Source: Halorubrum lacusprofundi ATCC 49239 (GTDB taxonomy: Archaea > Halobacteriota > Halobacteria > Halobacteriales > Haloferacaceae). Taken from it: a stretch of DNA of 64,000 nucleotides. The notes under the pieces were generated by a model. It was not told the DNA's origin and ran no database searches. It saw only the letters and a program-made list of their open reading frames with translations. Position 1 is the first letter of the stretch; each line of letters opens with the position of its first letter. The stretch covers positions 2,046,001 through 2,110,000 of the forward strand of contig NC_012029.1 in the NCBI RefSeq assembly GCF_000022205.1, read 5' to 3'. The position numbers were made by a program, and so were the translations under genes. Shown here piece after piece: positions 29,560-38,171 of the stretch.

Positions 29560-31818
29560 TCACATGTCTCCTCCGGTTCCACCTTCTTCGCCGGTTTCCG
29601 TTTCGCCGTTCCCATCTCCACCGTTCCCATCTTCCTCAGTGGTTCCGCCGTTCTCGTCCTGTCCATCCTCTCCTCCACCATCGCCTTCTCCACTGCCTCC
29701 ATCTTCTTCGCCGTTCTCCTCTTCGCCGTTCTCAGTCTCGCCGTTCTCCTCTTCGCCGTTCTCCTCTTCGCCGTTCTCCTCTTCGCCGTTCTCCTCTTCG
29801 CCGTTCTCCTCCTCGCCGTTCTCAGTCTCGCCGTTCTCCTCCTCGCCGTTCTCAGTCTCACCGTTCTCCTCCTCCCCATTCTCTTCCTCTCCATTCTCCT
29901 CCCCATTCTCTTCCTCTCCATTCTCCTCCCCATTCTCTTCCTCTCCATTCTCCTCCCCATTCTCTTCCTCTCCATTCTCCTCCCCATTCTCTTCCTCTCC
30001 ATTCTCATCATCGTCGTCACCGTCCGCCGCTTCGACCGTCAATATCCCCGTTGCGGAGTCGTCGTCGGTGGAAACGACGTACTCGTATTCGCCGGGATCG
30101 AGGTCGTCGGTTTCGATCCCTCTGACGCGGAGCGTTCTCGATTCTCCACTATCGAGCACCACTTCTTGGTCGTTGATCAGTTCGCCGTCGAGACGGAGTT
30201 CGACCGTCTGCGTGTCAGTCGCCTCGCCGACGTTTTCGATCGTCGCGGAGAGGCCGAACTGCTCCCCTTGGGTGACGGTTTGTTCTTCCGGATCGAGGGT
30301 GACCATGAACCCGGACTCTTCGACTGCTTCGACCGTCAATATCCCCGTTGCGGAGTCGTCGTCGGTGGAAACGACGTACTCGTATTCGCCGGGATCGAGG
30401 TCGTCGGTTTCGATCCCTCTGACGCGGAGCGTTCTCGATTCTCCACTATCGAGCACCACTTCTTGGTCGTTGATCAGTTCGCCGTCGAAACGGAGTTCGA
30501 CCGTCTGCGTGTCAGCCACTTGGCCGACGTTTTCGATCGTTGCGGAGAGGCCGAACTGCTCCCCTTGGGTGACGGTTTGTTCTTCCGGATCGAGGGTGAC
30601 CATGAACCCGGACTCTTCGGCCGCTTCGACGGTCAGTGTCCCCGTTTCGGAGTCGTCCTCGGTGAATACACCGTGTTCGTACTCGTCGGGTTCGAGTGTT
30701 CTCGTGTCGATCTCCTCGAAGGTGATCCGTCTCGACTCGCGTCCGTCGAGTTCTAACCGTCGCTCGGCAACGGTTTCGTCGTCGATCCGAAATTCGACCG
30801 TCTGTGTATCGGAAATGTCGCCGACGTTTTGTATGCTTGCAGAGACATCGATCAGATCTCCACGAGTGACGGTCACATCCTCCGGGTCCAGATTGGAGAC
30901 TCTGAACTCCGCCGGTCGCAGGACGGTGAGCGTCCCCGTCTCCGAATCGTCTTCGGAGAAGACACCGTATTCGTACTCGTCTGGGCCGAGATCGTCGATG
31001 TCGATATTTTCGAATCGAACCCTCTCCGACGAACGGCAGGCTAACTCCAATTCGCGCTCTGCAACCACCTCGTCGTCGATACGAAGTTCGACGGTTTGGG
31101 TATCGGTGATGTCGCCGACGTTTCGAATCCGCGCAGACACGTCTATCTCCCTGCTGCGGGCTACTTCGGTATCTTTCGGATCCAGTCCGGAGACAGTGAA
31201 CTCCGCCGGCACCGGTTCGAGTTGGGTTTCTTGGCCGAAGTCGAATCCGCGGATCTGTCCGCGAATCTCTCCGCCCGGATTGTCGACCGTATGTACGTTG
31301 ACGTAGTACGCTCCCGGATCGTTCAAGATGGCTTCGACGAGTTCGGGATCGTCGACGACTGTCCCTTCGATCAGCGGGACATCCGAACGGGTGGTAAGCG
31401 GATCTCCGTTACCGCCCCCGTCTACGTCCCCGGTGTATTCGAGAAGCGGTGCCACAACCGGTCCATCCTCCCCTCGCTCGCCCTCGTGGATGTGCGCCTG
31501 CGTGACGCATTCGATATCCTCGAGTACGAGATCGACCATGAGTGTCCCCGCTTCGCCCGGCATCAGGTTTGCGCAACCACCCGCATCGGTTTCGACGTCA
31601 GCTTGAGACCCCGACAGGACGGCGACGTGTGCTTCCCAGCTATCCGCTGGGGGCCACTCTTCGGATCCGTCATCTGTTTGCGCTCGCACTTGGCCGCTGG
31701 CTTCCGAGCCGAGTGCGCTGAGACCCGCACCCGCTGCAAGCCCTCCCATTACTGTTCGGCGTCGATACGTGCGTCTCCTTACGGACGGTTCAGTCGGCTC
31801 ATTCGGTTCCTTAGACAT
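29560..31818 (-). CDS. Tat-exported CHRD/CARDB protein with acidic repeat tail
   Basis: 752-residue extracellular protein. A Tat signal (RRRTYRRRTVMGGLAAGAGL) is at residues 14-33. A CHRD domain follows (about 60-195, WEAHVAVLSG, AHIHEG, AYYVNVHTVDNPGGEIRGQI). Then come four CARDB-like beta-sandwich repeats (about 205-600), the last two nearly identical. The final 150 residues are a low-complexity tail of ENGEE/ENGEEE units that would be extremely acidic. No sortase or PGF-type anchor is visible, so it may be secreted or loosely cell-wall associated. A role in surface adhesion or matrix is plausible but inferred. Confidence 0.82.
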   Translation of the reverse strand: MSKEPNEPTEPSVRRRTYRRRTVMGGLAAGAGLSALGSEASGQVRAQTDDGSEEWPPADSWEAHVAVLSGSQADVETDAGGCANLMPGEAGTLMVDLVLEDIECVTQAHIHEGERGEDGPVVAPLLEYTGDVDGGGNGDPLTTRSDVPLIEGTVVDDPELVEAILNDPGAYYVNVHTVDNPGGEIRGQIRGFDFGQETQLEPVPAEFTVSGLDPKDTEVARSREIDVSARIRNVGDITDTQTVELRIDDEVVAERELELACRSSERVRFENIDIDDLGPDEYEYGVFSEDDSETGTLTVLRPAEFRVSNLDPEDVTVTRGDLIDVSASIQNVGDISDTQTVEFRIDDETVAERRLELDGRESRRITFEEIDTRTLEPDEYEHGVFTEDDSETGTLTVEAAEESGFMVTLDPEEQTVTQGEQFGLSATIENVGQVADTQTVELRFDGELINDQEVVLDSGESRTLRVRGIETDDLDPGEYEYVVSTDDDSATGILTVEAVEESGFMVTLDPEEQTVTQGEQFGLSATIENVGEATDTQTVELRLDGELINDQEVVLDSGESRTLRVRGIETDDLDPGEYEYVVSTDDDSATGILTVEAADGDDDDENGEEENGEENGEEENGEENGEEENGEENGEEENGEENGEEENGEEENGETENGEEENGETENGEEENGEEENGEEENGEEENGEEENGETENGEEENGEEDGGSGEGDGGGEDGQDENGGTTEEDGNGGDGNGETETGEEGGTGGDM
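29701..30006. repeat. Acidic-tail minisatellite
   Basis: About 300 bases of 15- and 21-base units (on the minus strand encoding ENGEE, ENGEEE or ENGETE) run through the 3' part of the CHRD/CARDB gene. The units change in blocks, with CCTCCCCATTCTCTTCCT-type units clustered at the right and CTCTTCGCCGTT-type units at the left, as expected from slippage or unequal crossover. Confidence 0.85.
30029..30622. repeat. Tandem 297-bp duplication
   Basis: Two adjacent 297-base units (30029-30325 and 30326-30622) are almost identical and encode the third and fourth CARDB-like domains. The proteins differ at only a few residues (QVAD versus EATD, and one Phe/Leu), so the duplication is recent. Confidence 0.9.
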
Positions 31819-32253
31819 CGCACTCGACGTACGTAGATCAATTGTTTAGCTATATTGCGATTATTTGAAATAATATGTAATTTCACAAAACTCGAGCTGG
31901 CATCGACAACGTCGGTGCACAAGGTCGGTGAATAAGCCGATCCAAGCGGCTCACGTTTGGCGTTTTCGCGTCATCGCTGGATCAGTTTGCTGACGGGCCT
32001 ACCGTTAATTGATCTCAGCTTATTCCACCCACACCTGTCTCCCGCTCGTCAACGTGCAAACGACGATAACGGAGTTTTCTCGCGATGTTTGGGTAGCCGG
32101 ACAAATTTGCCTCGCTGTCGATGGTGTCGTCGTCGACGCTCGAACTGTCTGTCGTGAGATCTCGTACCGACGTGTAGACGGCGTCCCCGTTGTCCTCGGG
32201 CCCCGACGACCTCATGCGCTGAGGGGAACGCCGTAGTCAGTCATCGGGGACGC
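31819..32253. other. AT-rich intergenic region with one weak ORF
   Basis: The first part (31819-31990) is AT-rich and should hold the promoter of the leftward CHRD gene (an A/T box ATAGCTAAAC on the minus strand around 31840-31850). A minus-strand frame at 32015-32215 encodes 66 acidic residues (MRSSGPEDNGDAVYT...); it lacks a recognised family, and I do not count it as a gene with confidence. Confidence 0.4.
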
Positions 32254-32484
32254 TCAGAGCAGGAGCGAGATCACAGCCAACACCAGGAAGATGATGACGA
32301 GCCACTTCGCGACGGTCATCGAGAGTCCGGCGACCCCGCGTGCACCGAGGACTGCTGCGACGATTGCGATAATGAAAAACAACACCGCCAGCTCGAGGAA
32401 GTCGCCCGAGAACTGGAGCGGCATCGAGAGTTCGATCCCCGACAACAGCTGATGATCGACCGACGGCAGGGTGATACCGTCCAT
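32254..32484 (-). CDS. DUF1328 (YtjA-like) small membrane protein, second copy
   Basis: 76 residues, two hydrophobic helices with the [11 protein letters not shown] turn of DUF1328. It is clearly paralogous to the protein at 17139-17348: [17 protein letters not shown] corresponds to [17 protein letters not shown], and the C-terminal AKWLVIIF helix is shared. Function unknown. Its promoter is obvious and the transcript should be leaderless, suggesting independent and possibly stress-type expression. Confidence 0.82.
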   Translation of the reverse strand: MDGITLPSVDHQLLSGIELSMPLQFSGDFLELAVLFFIIAIVAAVLGARGVAGLSMTVAKWLVIIFLVLAVISLLL

Positions 32485-32510
32485 ACCGGTAATGGGAGGG
32501 CCACCCGATT

Positions 32511-32520
32511 AGTTATAAAG
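32511..32520 (-). promoter_or_regulatory. TATA box of the second DUF1328 gene
   Basis: CTTTATAACT on the minus strand, centred about 31 bases before the ATG at 32484. Confidence 0.65.
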
Positions 32521-32824
32521 TTCCAAAATCAGTAAGAGCGGCTTACTCTCCGACTGAGCGGATGAGAGCGAGCCCGAGTTCACGAGGTCTCGGCGGCGAT
32601 ACTGAGCGATATCGCACGAAAAAGACGGCTCGTGAGGGCACGGCGACCCGGAACGATGAGGGAACAATCCGTTATTGATATCGCGAATATTGGTTTATGA
32701 ATGCGCCGCGGCGACATTTAGACGAACTGATCGACGACCGTCAGAGAGTCCGATCGGTTCGGTTCTCTCCGAAATCGTCACTGCTCGATGGTTCGTGTAT
32801 CCCGTTGGGGCGTCCCCGTGCTGC

Positions 32825-33082
32825 TCAAAGAGGAGCGTCGATGGCGGCGGTCGCGCGCTCGATCCCCGCGAGCACCTTTTGGGTCGACCACTGCGACCGC
32901 CGAATCGTCGTATCCCGCTTGGTCGTCGCTCACGAGCGTATCCCGGACCTCCCCGAGCGACGAGACGACCGCGGCAAGTCCCGCGTACCTGAGCACGACG
33001 GCGTCGACCAAGATCCTCGGGAGATCCACCGTTCGGCAGGCTTTCGGCGCTCGTCTTCTCGTTTGTCGTCTCGCCCGGTCAT
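32825..33082 (-). pseudogene. Twice-frameshifted small gene remnant
   Basis: On the minus strand, ATG at 33082 opens MTGRDDKREDERRKPAERW; the coding signal then moves to another frame for about 45 residues (ILVDAVVLRYAGLAAVVSSLG ... DSAVAVVDPK) and returns to the first frame for VLAGIERATAAIDAPL before TGA at 32825-32827. Start and end frames agree, so two compensating indels are implied. The middle looks like a compact helical domain of unknown family. The rest of 32521-33170 holds no gene I can support. Confidence 0.45.
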
Positions 33083-33171
33083 CTGATCCCGTGATCTGAT
33101 GAGACGATATGTATTATATATTACCTATTATCAACTATCTCCCCCTCGAACACCGGTACTGTCTAGGGGGA

Positions 33172-33180
33172 CGTTTAACC
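33172..33180 (+). promoter_or_regulatory. TATA box of ggt
   Basis: CGTTTAACC lies about 27 bases upstream of the ATG at 33203 and supports that start over the GTG at 33197. Confidence 0.55.
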
Positions 33181-33202
33181 GGGGGCCGGCGAACGTGTGG
33201 CT

Positions 33203-34831
33203 ATGGACCCAGACGTGGATCGGTTTGGCTCCCGGCGGTCGACGGTGTACGGACAGCGCGGCGTGGTCGCCACGAGTCAGCCGCTCGCGAGCGAGGCGGG
33301 GATCGAGGTGTTACGCGACGGCGGGAACGCGTTCGACGCCGCGGTAGCGACCGCCGCCGCTCTTAACGTCGTCGAGCCCACGTCGACAGGGCTGGGCGGG
33401 GACGTGTTCGCGCTGTACCGCACCGCCGACGGCGAGGTCGGCGCCATGCGCGCCTGCGGCGGCGCGCCCGCCGACGCGACGGTCGAGAACGCCCGGGAGG
33501 CACTCGCGGCCGACGATAACGTCGACGGCGACGACCCGATCGAGGTCGAGATGCCGGAAACGGGAGCGCAGACGGTCACCGTCCCGGGAACTGCGCGCGG
33601 ATGGGAGGCGACCGCCGAGCGGTTCGGCGAATTCGGCCTCGACCGACTCCTGCAGCCGGCGATCCGCTACGCGACGGAGGGATACCCGGTCAGCGAGGTG
33701 ATCGCGGACGCGTGGACCCACGGCGAGGACCTGTTCGAGAGCGACCACGCCCGTGAGGCGTACCTCTTCGGTGGCGAGTCGCCCACGGTCGGCCAGCGGG
33801 TGACCCTCCCGCGGCTTGGTGAGTCGCTGGCGCTGATCGCCGAGGAGGGCGCCGACGCCGTCTACGAGGGCGAGATCGCCGAGTCCATCGCGGAGGAGGT
33901 ACAGGCGGCGGGCGGCTTCATGACGGTCGAGGATCTGGCGGACTTCGAGGTGGAGTGGCCGGAGCCGGTCTCGACGACGTACAACGGCGCGGAGGTGTAC
34001 GAGCTCCCGCCGAACAACCAGGGGCTCATCGCGTTGGAGGCGCTCAACGTCGCGGCCGAGGTGGGCGCCGGCGAGTACGACTACGACGCTCCCGAGCGCG
34101 TCCACTACTTCGCGGAGGCGCTGAAGGTCGCCTTCCACGACGGCCACCGTTACATCACCGATCCGGCGTACGAAGAGATCCCACCGCTTGCGTCCGCGTC
34201 GTGGGCGAAGCGGCGGGCCACTGAGGTCGGCGAGATGGCCAACCACGACGTGGGCTTCGGTATCCCAGACGCGAACGCGGAGGATGCCGACACCGTCCTG
34301 CTGACGGTTGCCGACGACGAGGGGAACGTCGTCTCGTACATCAACTCGCGGTTCGCCGGGTTCGGCTCCGGGCTCGTCGCGGGCGAGACGGGGATCGCTC
34401 TCCAGAATCGCGGCTCGTCGTTCTCGCTCGACCCGGACCACCCGAACCGCCTCGAACCGGGTAAGCGGCCGTTCCACACGCTGATTCCCGGACTCATTCG
34501 GTTCGACGAGGACGACTGGGCCGCTTTCGGCGTGATGGGTGGGTACATGCAGCCGCAGGGCCACGTGCAGGTGGTCTCGAATCTCGTCGACTACGGGATG
34601 CCGCTCCAGCAAGCGCTCGACGAGCCGCGGTGGCGCTACCGCGAGAGCGGGGAGCTAGCGCTCGAACCCCAAGCAGACGGGGCGATCGCTGCGAAGCTGG
34701 CCCGGAAGGGTCACGACGTGTTGACCCTCCCGCCGGCCATGTTCGGCGGCGCCCAGATCGCGCGGTCTCGAGACGGTGTTCTCTCGGCGGCGACCGAGCC
34801 GCGGAAGGACGGGAACGCACAAGGGTACTGA
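33203..34831 (+). CDS. ggt: Gamma-glutamyltransferase family protein
   Basis: 542-residue Ntn-hydrolase that would cleave or transfer gamma-glutamyl groups, or act as an acylase. The large subunit opens with GVVATSQPLASEAGIEVLRDGGNAFDAAVA and continues through PTSTGLGGDVFALY. The predicted self-cleavage Thr is residue 364 in ADTVLLTVADDEGNVVS, matching the family's D-T-T-H position, followed by FGSGLVAGETG, LDPDHPN and GKRPFHTLIP. No signal peptide is visible, so it is probably cytoplasmic, unlike bacterial Ggt. Haloarchaea make gamma-glutamylcysteine as a thiol, a possible substrate. Confidence 0.9.
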   Translation: MDPDVDRFGSRRSTVYGQRGVVATSQPLASEAGIEVLRDGGNAFDAAVATAAALNVVEPTSTGLGGDVFALYRTADGEVGAMRACGGAPADATVENAREALAADDNVDGDDPIEVEMPETGAQTVTVPGTARGWEATAERFGEFGLDRLLQPAIRYATEGYPVSEVIADAWTHGEDLFESDHAREAYLFGGESPTVGQRVTLPRLGESLALIAEEGADAVYEGEIAESIAEEVQAAGGFMTVEDLADFEVEWPEPVSTTYNGAEVYELPPNNQGLIALEALNVAAEVGAGEYDYDAPERVHYFAEALKVAFHDGHRYITDPAYEEIPPLASASWAKRRATEVGEMANHDVGFGIPDANAEDADTVLLTVADDEGNVVSYINSRFAGFGSGLVAGETGIALQNRGSSFSLDPDHPNRLEPGKRPFHTLIPGLIRFDEDDWAAFGVMGGYMQPQGHVQVVSNLVDYGMPLQQALDEPRWRYRESGELALEPQADGAIAAKLARKGHDVLTLPPAMFGGAQIARSRDGVLSAATEPRKDGNAQGY

Positions 34832-35041
34832 GTCTCGGCCAGACGGAATGCTGGCCTTTCATCCGTGCGAGACGGACTCCTGTCACGCCCGGCAGTAGAA
34901 AATGATAGATATTTATAATAAACGGCTGTTTTGCGCCGTTCGACGATCGGCGCAGACGCCGGTAGTCGGCAGTTAAAACGGGTTATACTCCCTGAAGTCG
35001 GAATCGATCGGTCCGCTGTGGTATTTGTGGGCGTGGATACA

Positions 35042-35049
35042 CTTATAAA
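35042..35049 (+). promoter_or_regulatory. TATA box of the permuted binding-protein gene
   Basis: CTTATAAA lies about 30 bases ahead of the ATG at 35075; the intergenic stretch 34832-35041 is otherwise empty and AT-rich. Confidence 0.6.
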
Positions 35050-36144
35050 CACACGTATGGTATGACGTAACAGAATGACGCGAAGAATACAGCGACGCGA
35101 CGTACTCAGAGGCGCCGGCGCGGCCGGCATTGCGGCAATCGCCGGCTGCTCGACCGAGAGCGGTGACGGCGGCGACGGAAGCGACGGTTCCGACGGTTCC
35201 GACGGCTCCGACGGAAACGACAGCGGCGACGGAAGCGACGGAAGCGACGGAAGCGATGGCAGCAGCGCGCCCGACGCCGTGATGGTCGTCGGCTTCCCGG
35301 AATCCGGCATCCAGCTGTTCCGCGACTTCTACTCCGGCTTCGCCAGCGACGTGCCCGAACTCGACATCATCGTGCCCGACGGTCTCATCGACTCCGACCT
35401 CCCCGGTGAAGTCGACAACGACATGAACAACGTCATCGGGACTGCCCCGTCCGCGGGCGGTCCGGGAGCGGAGTTCTTCACCAGTGCGTACGAGGAGGAG
35501 TACGACACCGCGCCTGGCGTGTTCACCGCGCAGGCGTACGACGCGATGGCGGTCGAGATCCTCGCGGCGACCGCCGCGGGCGAGAACAACGGGGAAGCCA
35601 TCCGCGACCGGGTCCGGACCGTCGCGAACCCCGGCGGCGAGGAGTTCGGTCCGGAAAACCTCCCCGAAGCGGTCGAGACTGTCGCCGCCGGCGACCCCGT
35701 CCACTACGTCGGAGCGTCGTCGAGCGTCAACTTCGACGCCAACGGCGACATCGCCACCGCGGCGTACGACGTGCAGGACTTCCAGGACGGAGAGATCGTC
35801 ACGCTCGACACGCTGGAGTTCGGCAACGAACTCTCGGAGGAGGACCTGAACGCGACGGCGGCGGACCCCGTCGGAATCGACGGCGAGTTCGAGGCGCAGA
35901 TCGGCGTGCTGATGCCCGAAACGGGTGACCTCGGCTCGCTCGGCGGTCCGATCCGCGACGGCGCGCTGCTCGCCGCGATACAGGTCAACGACGCCGACCT
36001 GAACGTCACGGTGAACACCCGCGTGGAGGACACTCAGACCGATCCGCAGGCGGGTATCTCGGGCGCGAATGCGCTCGTCGACGCCGGCTACGGCGCCGTC
36101 GTCGGACCGGCCGCCTCGAACGTGAACCTCCAGGTCGCGGACCA

Positions 36145-36149
36145 AGTGT
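36145..36149. repeat. Target-site duplication, left copy
   Basis: AGTGT directly before the left terminal repeat of the ISH3-like element; the right copy is at 37549-37553. Five bases suits the ISH3 group. Confidence 0.85.
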
Positions 36150-37548
36150 CAGTACTTCACAAAGCCGCTTAGTTAGAACGTCTGCTTGCTGAAGGTGTGT
36201 CTAAAACCAAACAAGCAGACGGTGAGATCCACGAGGACCAGCTTCTTAACTTTCTCGTCAACCGCCTTGACGAGGAAGTTTCGCTCTCGTTAGCCAATAA
36301 CGCTGAAATCACTGCTGAAGACATCTATGAGGTCCTCGTCGGCGCTTGCGCCGACGGGACCTCTGTCTCTACGCTCTGTGCGTCGAGCCAGAACTCACCC
36401 GCTGGGAACACGGTCCTCTACCATCTTCGGACGAAGTTCGAGCCGGAACGGCTCGAACGAGTCGCTAACACGCTCCTGCGAAAGGATCTCGATGAATTGC
36501 TCCCCGAACAGGTGGAGGTCTGCGCAGACCTCCACCTGCGGCCCTACTACGGTGACGAAGACGACACAGACGGCCTCTATCACTCGGTAGCGAAGCGTGG
36601 AACCACTGCGTTCCACGCCTATGCCACACTCTACGCGCGTGTGAAGAACAAACGCTACACGCTGGCGGTACGCCGTCTCAAAGACGGCGATACCGCAAGT
36701 AGTGTCCTCGCTGAGTTCTTCGGTGTCCTCGACGGCCTTGACGCCGGGGTCAAGGCCGTCTACCTTGATCGCGGATTCTACGACAGTAAGTGTCTCACGC
36801 TGCTTCAGGCGCACAATTACGCGTACGTGATCCCGATCATCCGGTGGGGTGAGGCGATTCAGCAAGAGCTCTCGGAAGGATGGAGTCGCGTCATTCAGCA
36901 TGATCTGACGGGGAAACTCGACGGTCACAGCTGGACCGTCGATTTTCCCGTCTACATCGACTGTACGTACCTAAATGGGAAGTATGACGAGAACGGTGTG
37001 GCGCGTCACGGCTACGCCGCTGACGCGCCGTTCATCGACTCACCACGGGACGCTCGATACCACTACTCGAAACGCTTCGGTATCGAGTCAAGCTATCGCT
37101 TGTTTGAGCAAGCGATAGCGACAACGACAACACGAGATCCAACGGTACGGCTGCTGTACGTGGTGGTGAGTCTCCTCTTACAGAACGTCTGGCGGTACCT
37201 TCACTACGAGTATGTGGCGACGCCCCGCCGAGGCGGGCGTCGCCTCTGGTGGTGGCCGTACAAGGAGTTCGTCAATATGATTCGACGAGCTGCGTGGACG
37301 GCCCTCGCGGTGCGTCGGGCCGTCCCCGCGAATCGGCCACCTGACGACCGATTCCACCGCTAACCACCGACCGAGCAAGCCAGCGGAGTGAGTGGCGACG
37401 CTGTCGCGTCGGCGGCTGACCGCCGCCGACAGCGACAGCTCTCCGTCGATCCGTCCGTAATTCTCTCGTCGAGACCGTCAGTACAACCGCTTCGACACAG
37501 AACTCAGGCCGCAGAAACAGCTAGCCGAGGATGCTTTGTGAGGTACTG
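36150..37548 (+). mobile_element. ISH3-like insertion sequence, complete
   Basis: 1,399 bp. The ends are inverted repeats: CAGTACTTCACAAAGC at 36150-36165 and GCTTTGTGAGGTACTG at 37533-37548, with one mismatch. A 5-bp AGTGT duplication flanks it. It carries one transposase gene in forward orientation. Length, ends and duplication size fit the haloarchaeal ISH3 group. The clean ends and intact transposase point to a recent insertion into the binding-protein gene. Confidence 0.9.
36197..37363 (+). CDS. ISH3-family transposase
   Basis: 388-residue DDE transposase starting at GTG, occupying most of the element. An N-terminal helical DNA-binding region (MSKTKQADGEIHEDQLLNFL) precedes the catalytic part; likely acidic positions are in DLHLRPYYGDEDDTDG, KAVYLDRGFYD and FGIESSYRLFEQ, the last being the D-D-E motif's Glu with the Y-R context of IS4-like enzymes. 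No stop or frameshift interrupts it, so it should be active. Confidence 0.92.
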   Translation: MSKTKQADGEIHEDQLLNFLVNRLDEEVSLSLANNAEITAEDIYEVLVGACADGTSVSTLCASSQNSPAGNTVLYHLRTKFEPERLERVANTLLRKDLDELLPEQVEVCADLHLRPYYGDEDDTDGLYHSVAKRGTTAFHAYATLYARVKNKRYTLAVRRLKDGDTASSVLAEFFGVLDGLDAGVKAVYLDRGFYDSKCLTLLQAHNYAYVIPIIRWGEAIQQELSEGWSRVIQHDLTGKLDGHSWTVDFPVYIDCTYLNGKYDENGVARHGYAADAPFIDSPRDARYHYSKRFGIESSYRLFEQAIATTTTRDPTVRLLYVVVSLLLQNVWRYLHYEYVATPRRGGRRLWWWPYKEFVNMIRRAAWTALAVRRAVPANRPPDDRFHR

Positions 37549-37553
37549 AGTGT
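37549..37553. repeat. Target-site duplication, right copy
   Basis: AGTGT directly after the right terminal repeat, matching 36145-36149. Confidence 0.85.
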
Positions 37554-37873
37554 TCATCCCCAACGGCGTCGTCGGCATCTCGCCGTCCTCAACGAGTCCG
37601 GACGTAACCGACTTAGACGACAACGGCTACATCTTCCGGACCGCGCCCTCCGACCTCCTGCAGGGCCCGGCGATGGCCGAGCTTGCGAGGGGCGATTTGG
37701 TTGGTGCCGAGTCCTCGGGAACGCTGTACCTCAACGACGCCTACGGCCAGTCGCTCGAAGAACAGTACGTGGCCTCCTTCGAGGAGAACGGCGGAACGAT
37801 CGGGGAGCGCGTCTCCTTCGAGCCGGCGCAGGCGACGTATACCAGCCAGTGGTCGAGCGTGCTGAACCAGTAG

Positions 37874-38171
37874 TCGTCGCGTAGCCACGGTCGGTCGTCG
37901 AGAGTTCCGTTTCCGTTTTTTGAGCCTGTTGAAATCCGATTCTTCGGAGAGTGTCTCGTCCGAAATAGCGGGTCGCTGAGGATTGCGAACTGACCGCAGA
38001 GAGTTCTATCAGCAAAAGGTGAGGTGCGGTAGCTGTACAGTCGCTGGCCGAACCCAGCCAGCAAGAGTCATTCGGCAACAATGACATCCTCCTCGCCGTG
38101 AACGACGTAGGTATTGAGGAAGAATGTCAATAGTGAAGGCTGTTATCCCCCTAGAGGTCCAATAGAATCGT
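37874..38171. other. Intergenic region, possible IS remnant
   Basis: No gene visible. The stretch beginning TGAGCCTGTTGAAATCC (about 37920) and running to 38020 looks like the outer end of a haloarchaeal transposon, but there is no partner end or transposase, so I leave it as a possible relic. Confidence 0.25.

Larger units (their letters stand above)
35075..37873 (+). pseudogene. Branched-chain-type ABC substrate-binding lipoprotein, circularly permuted, interrupted by an IS
   Basis: A Tat lipoprotein signal (MTRRIQRRDVLRGAGAAG ... AGC) and a Gly/Ser/Asp linker are followed by what is normally the C-terminal half of a type I (LivK-like) binding protein: APDAVMVVGFPESGIQLF through DTLEFG. 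A 20-residue linker (about NELSEEDLNATAADPVGID) leads into the normal N-terminal half (EAQIGVLMPETGDLGSLG ... VNLQVADQV). The ISH3-like element interrupts the gene there; beyond it the N-terminal half resumes with FIPNGVVGISPSSTSP and ends YTSQWSSVLNQ-stop, the residues that usually precede PDAVMVVG. Without the element (36150-37548) and one AGTGT copy the gene is 1,395 bases, 464 codons plus stop, in frame. It probably served the liv transporter at 39.4-43.6 kb and is now likely inactive. Confidence 0.85.

Noticed and set aside
29701..30006. Possible CRISPR-like array
   Set aside because: Units are adjacent coding repeats without unique spacers and lie inside a gene.
29552..31306. 584-codon Ser/Pro-rich frame antisense to the CHRD/CARDB gene
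   Set aside because: It is the mirror of the acidic repeats; the minus-strand frame has a Tat signal and recognisable domains.
32015..32215. 66-codon acidic frame downstream of DUF1328
   Set aside because: No promoter, family or conserved feature; kept only as a note in the intergenic entry.
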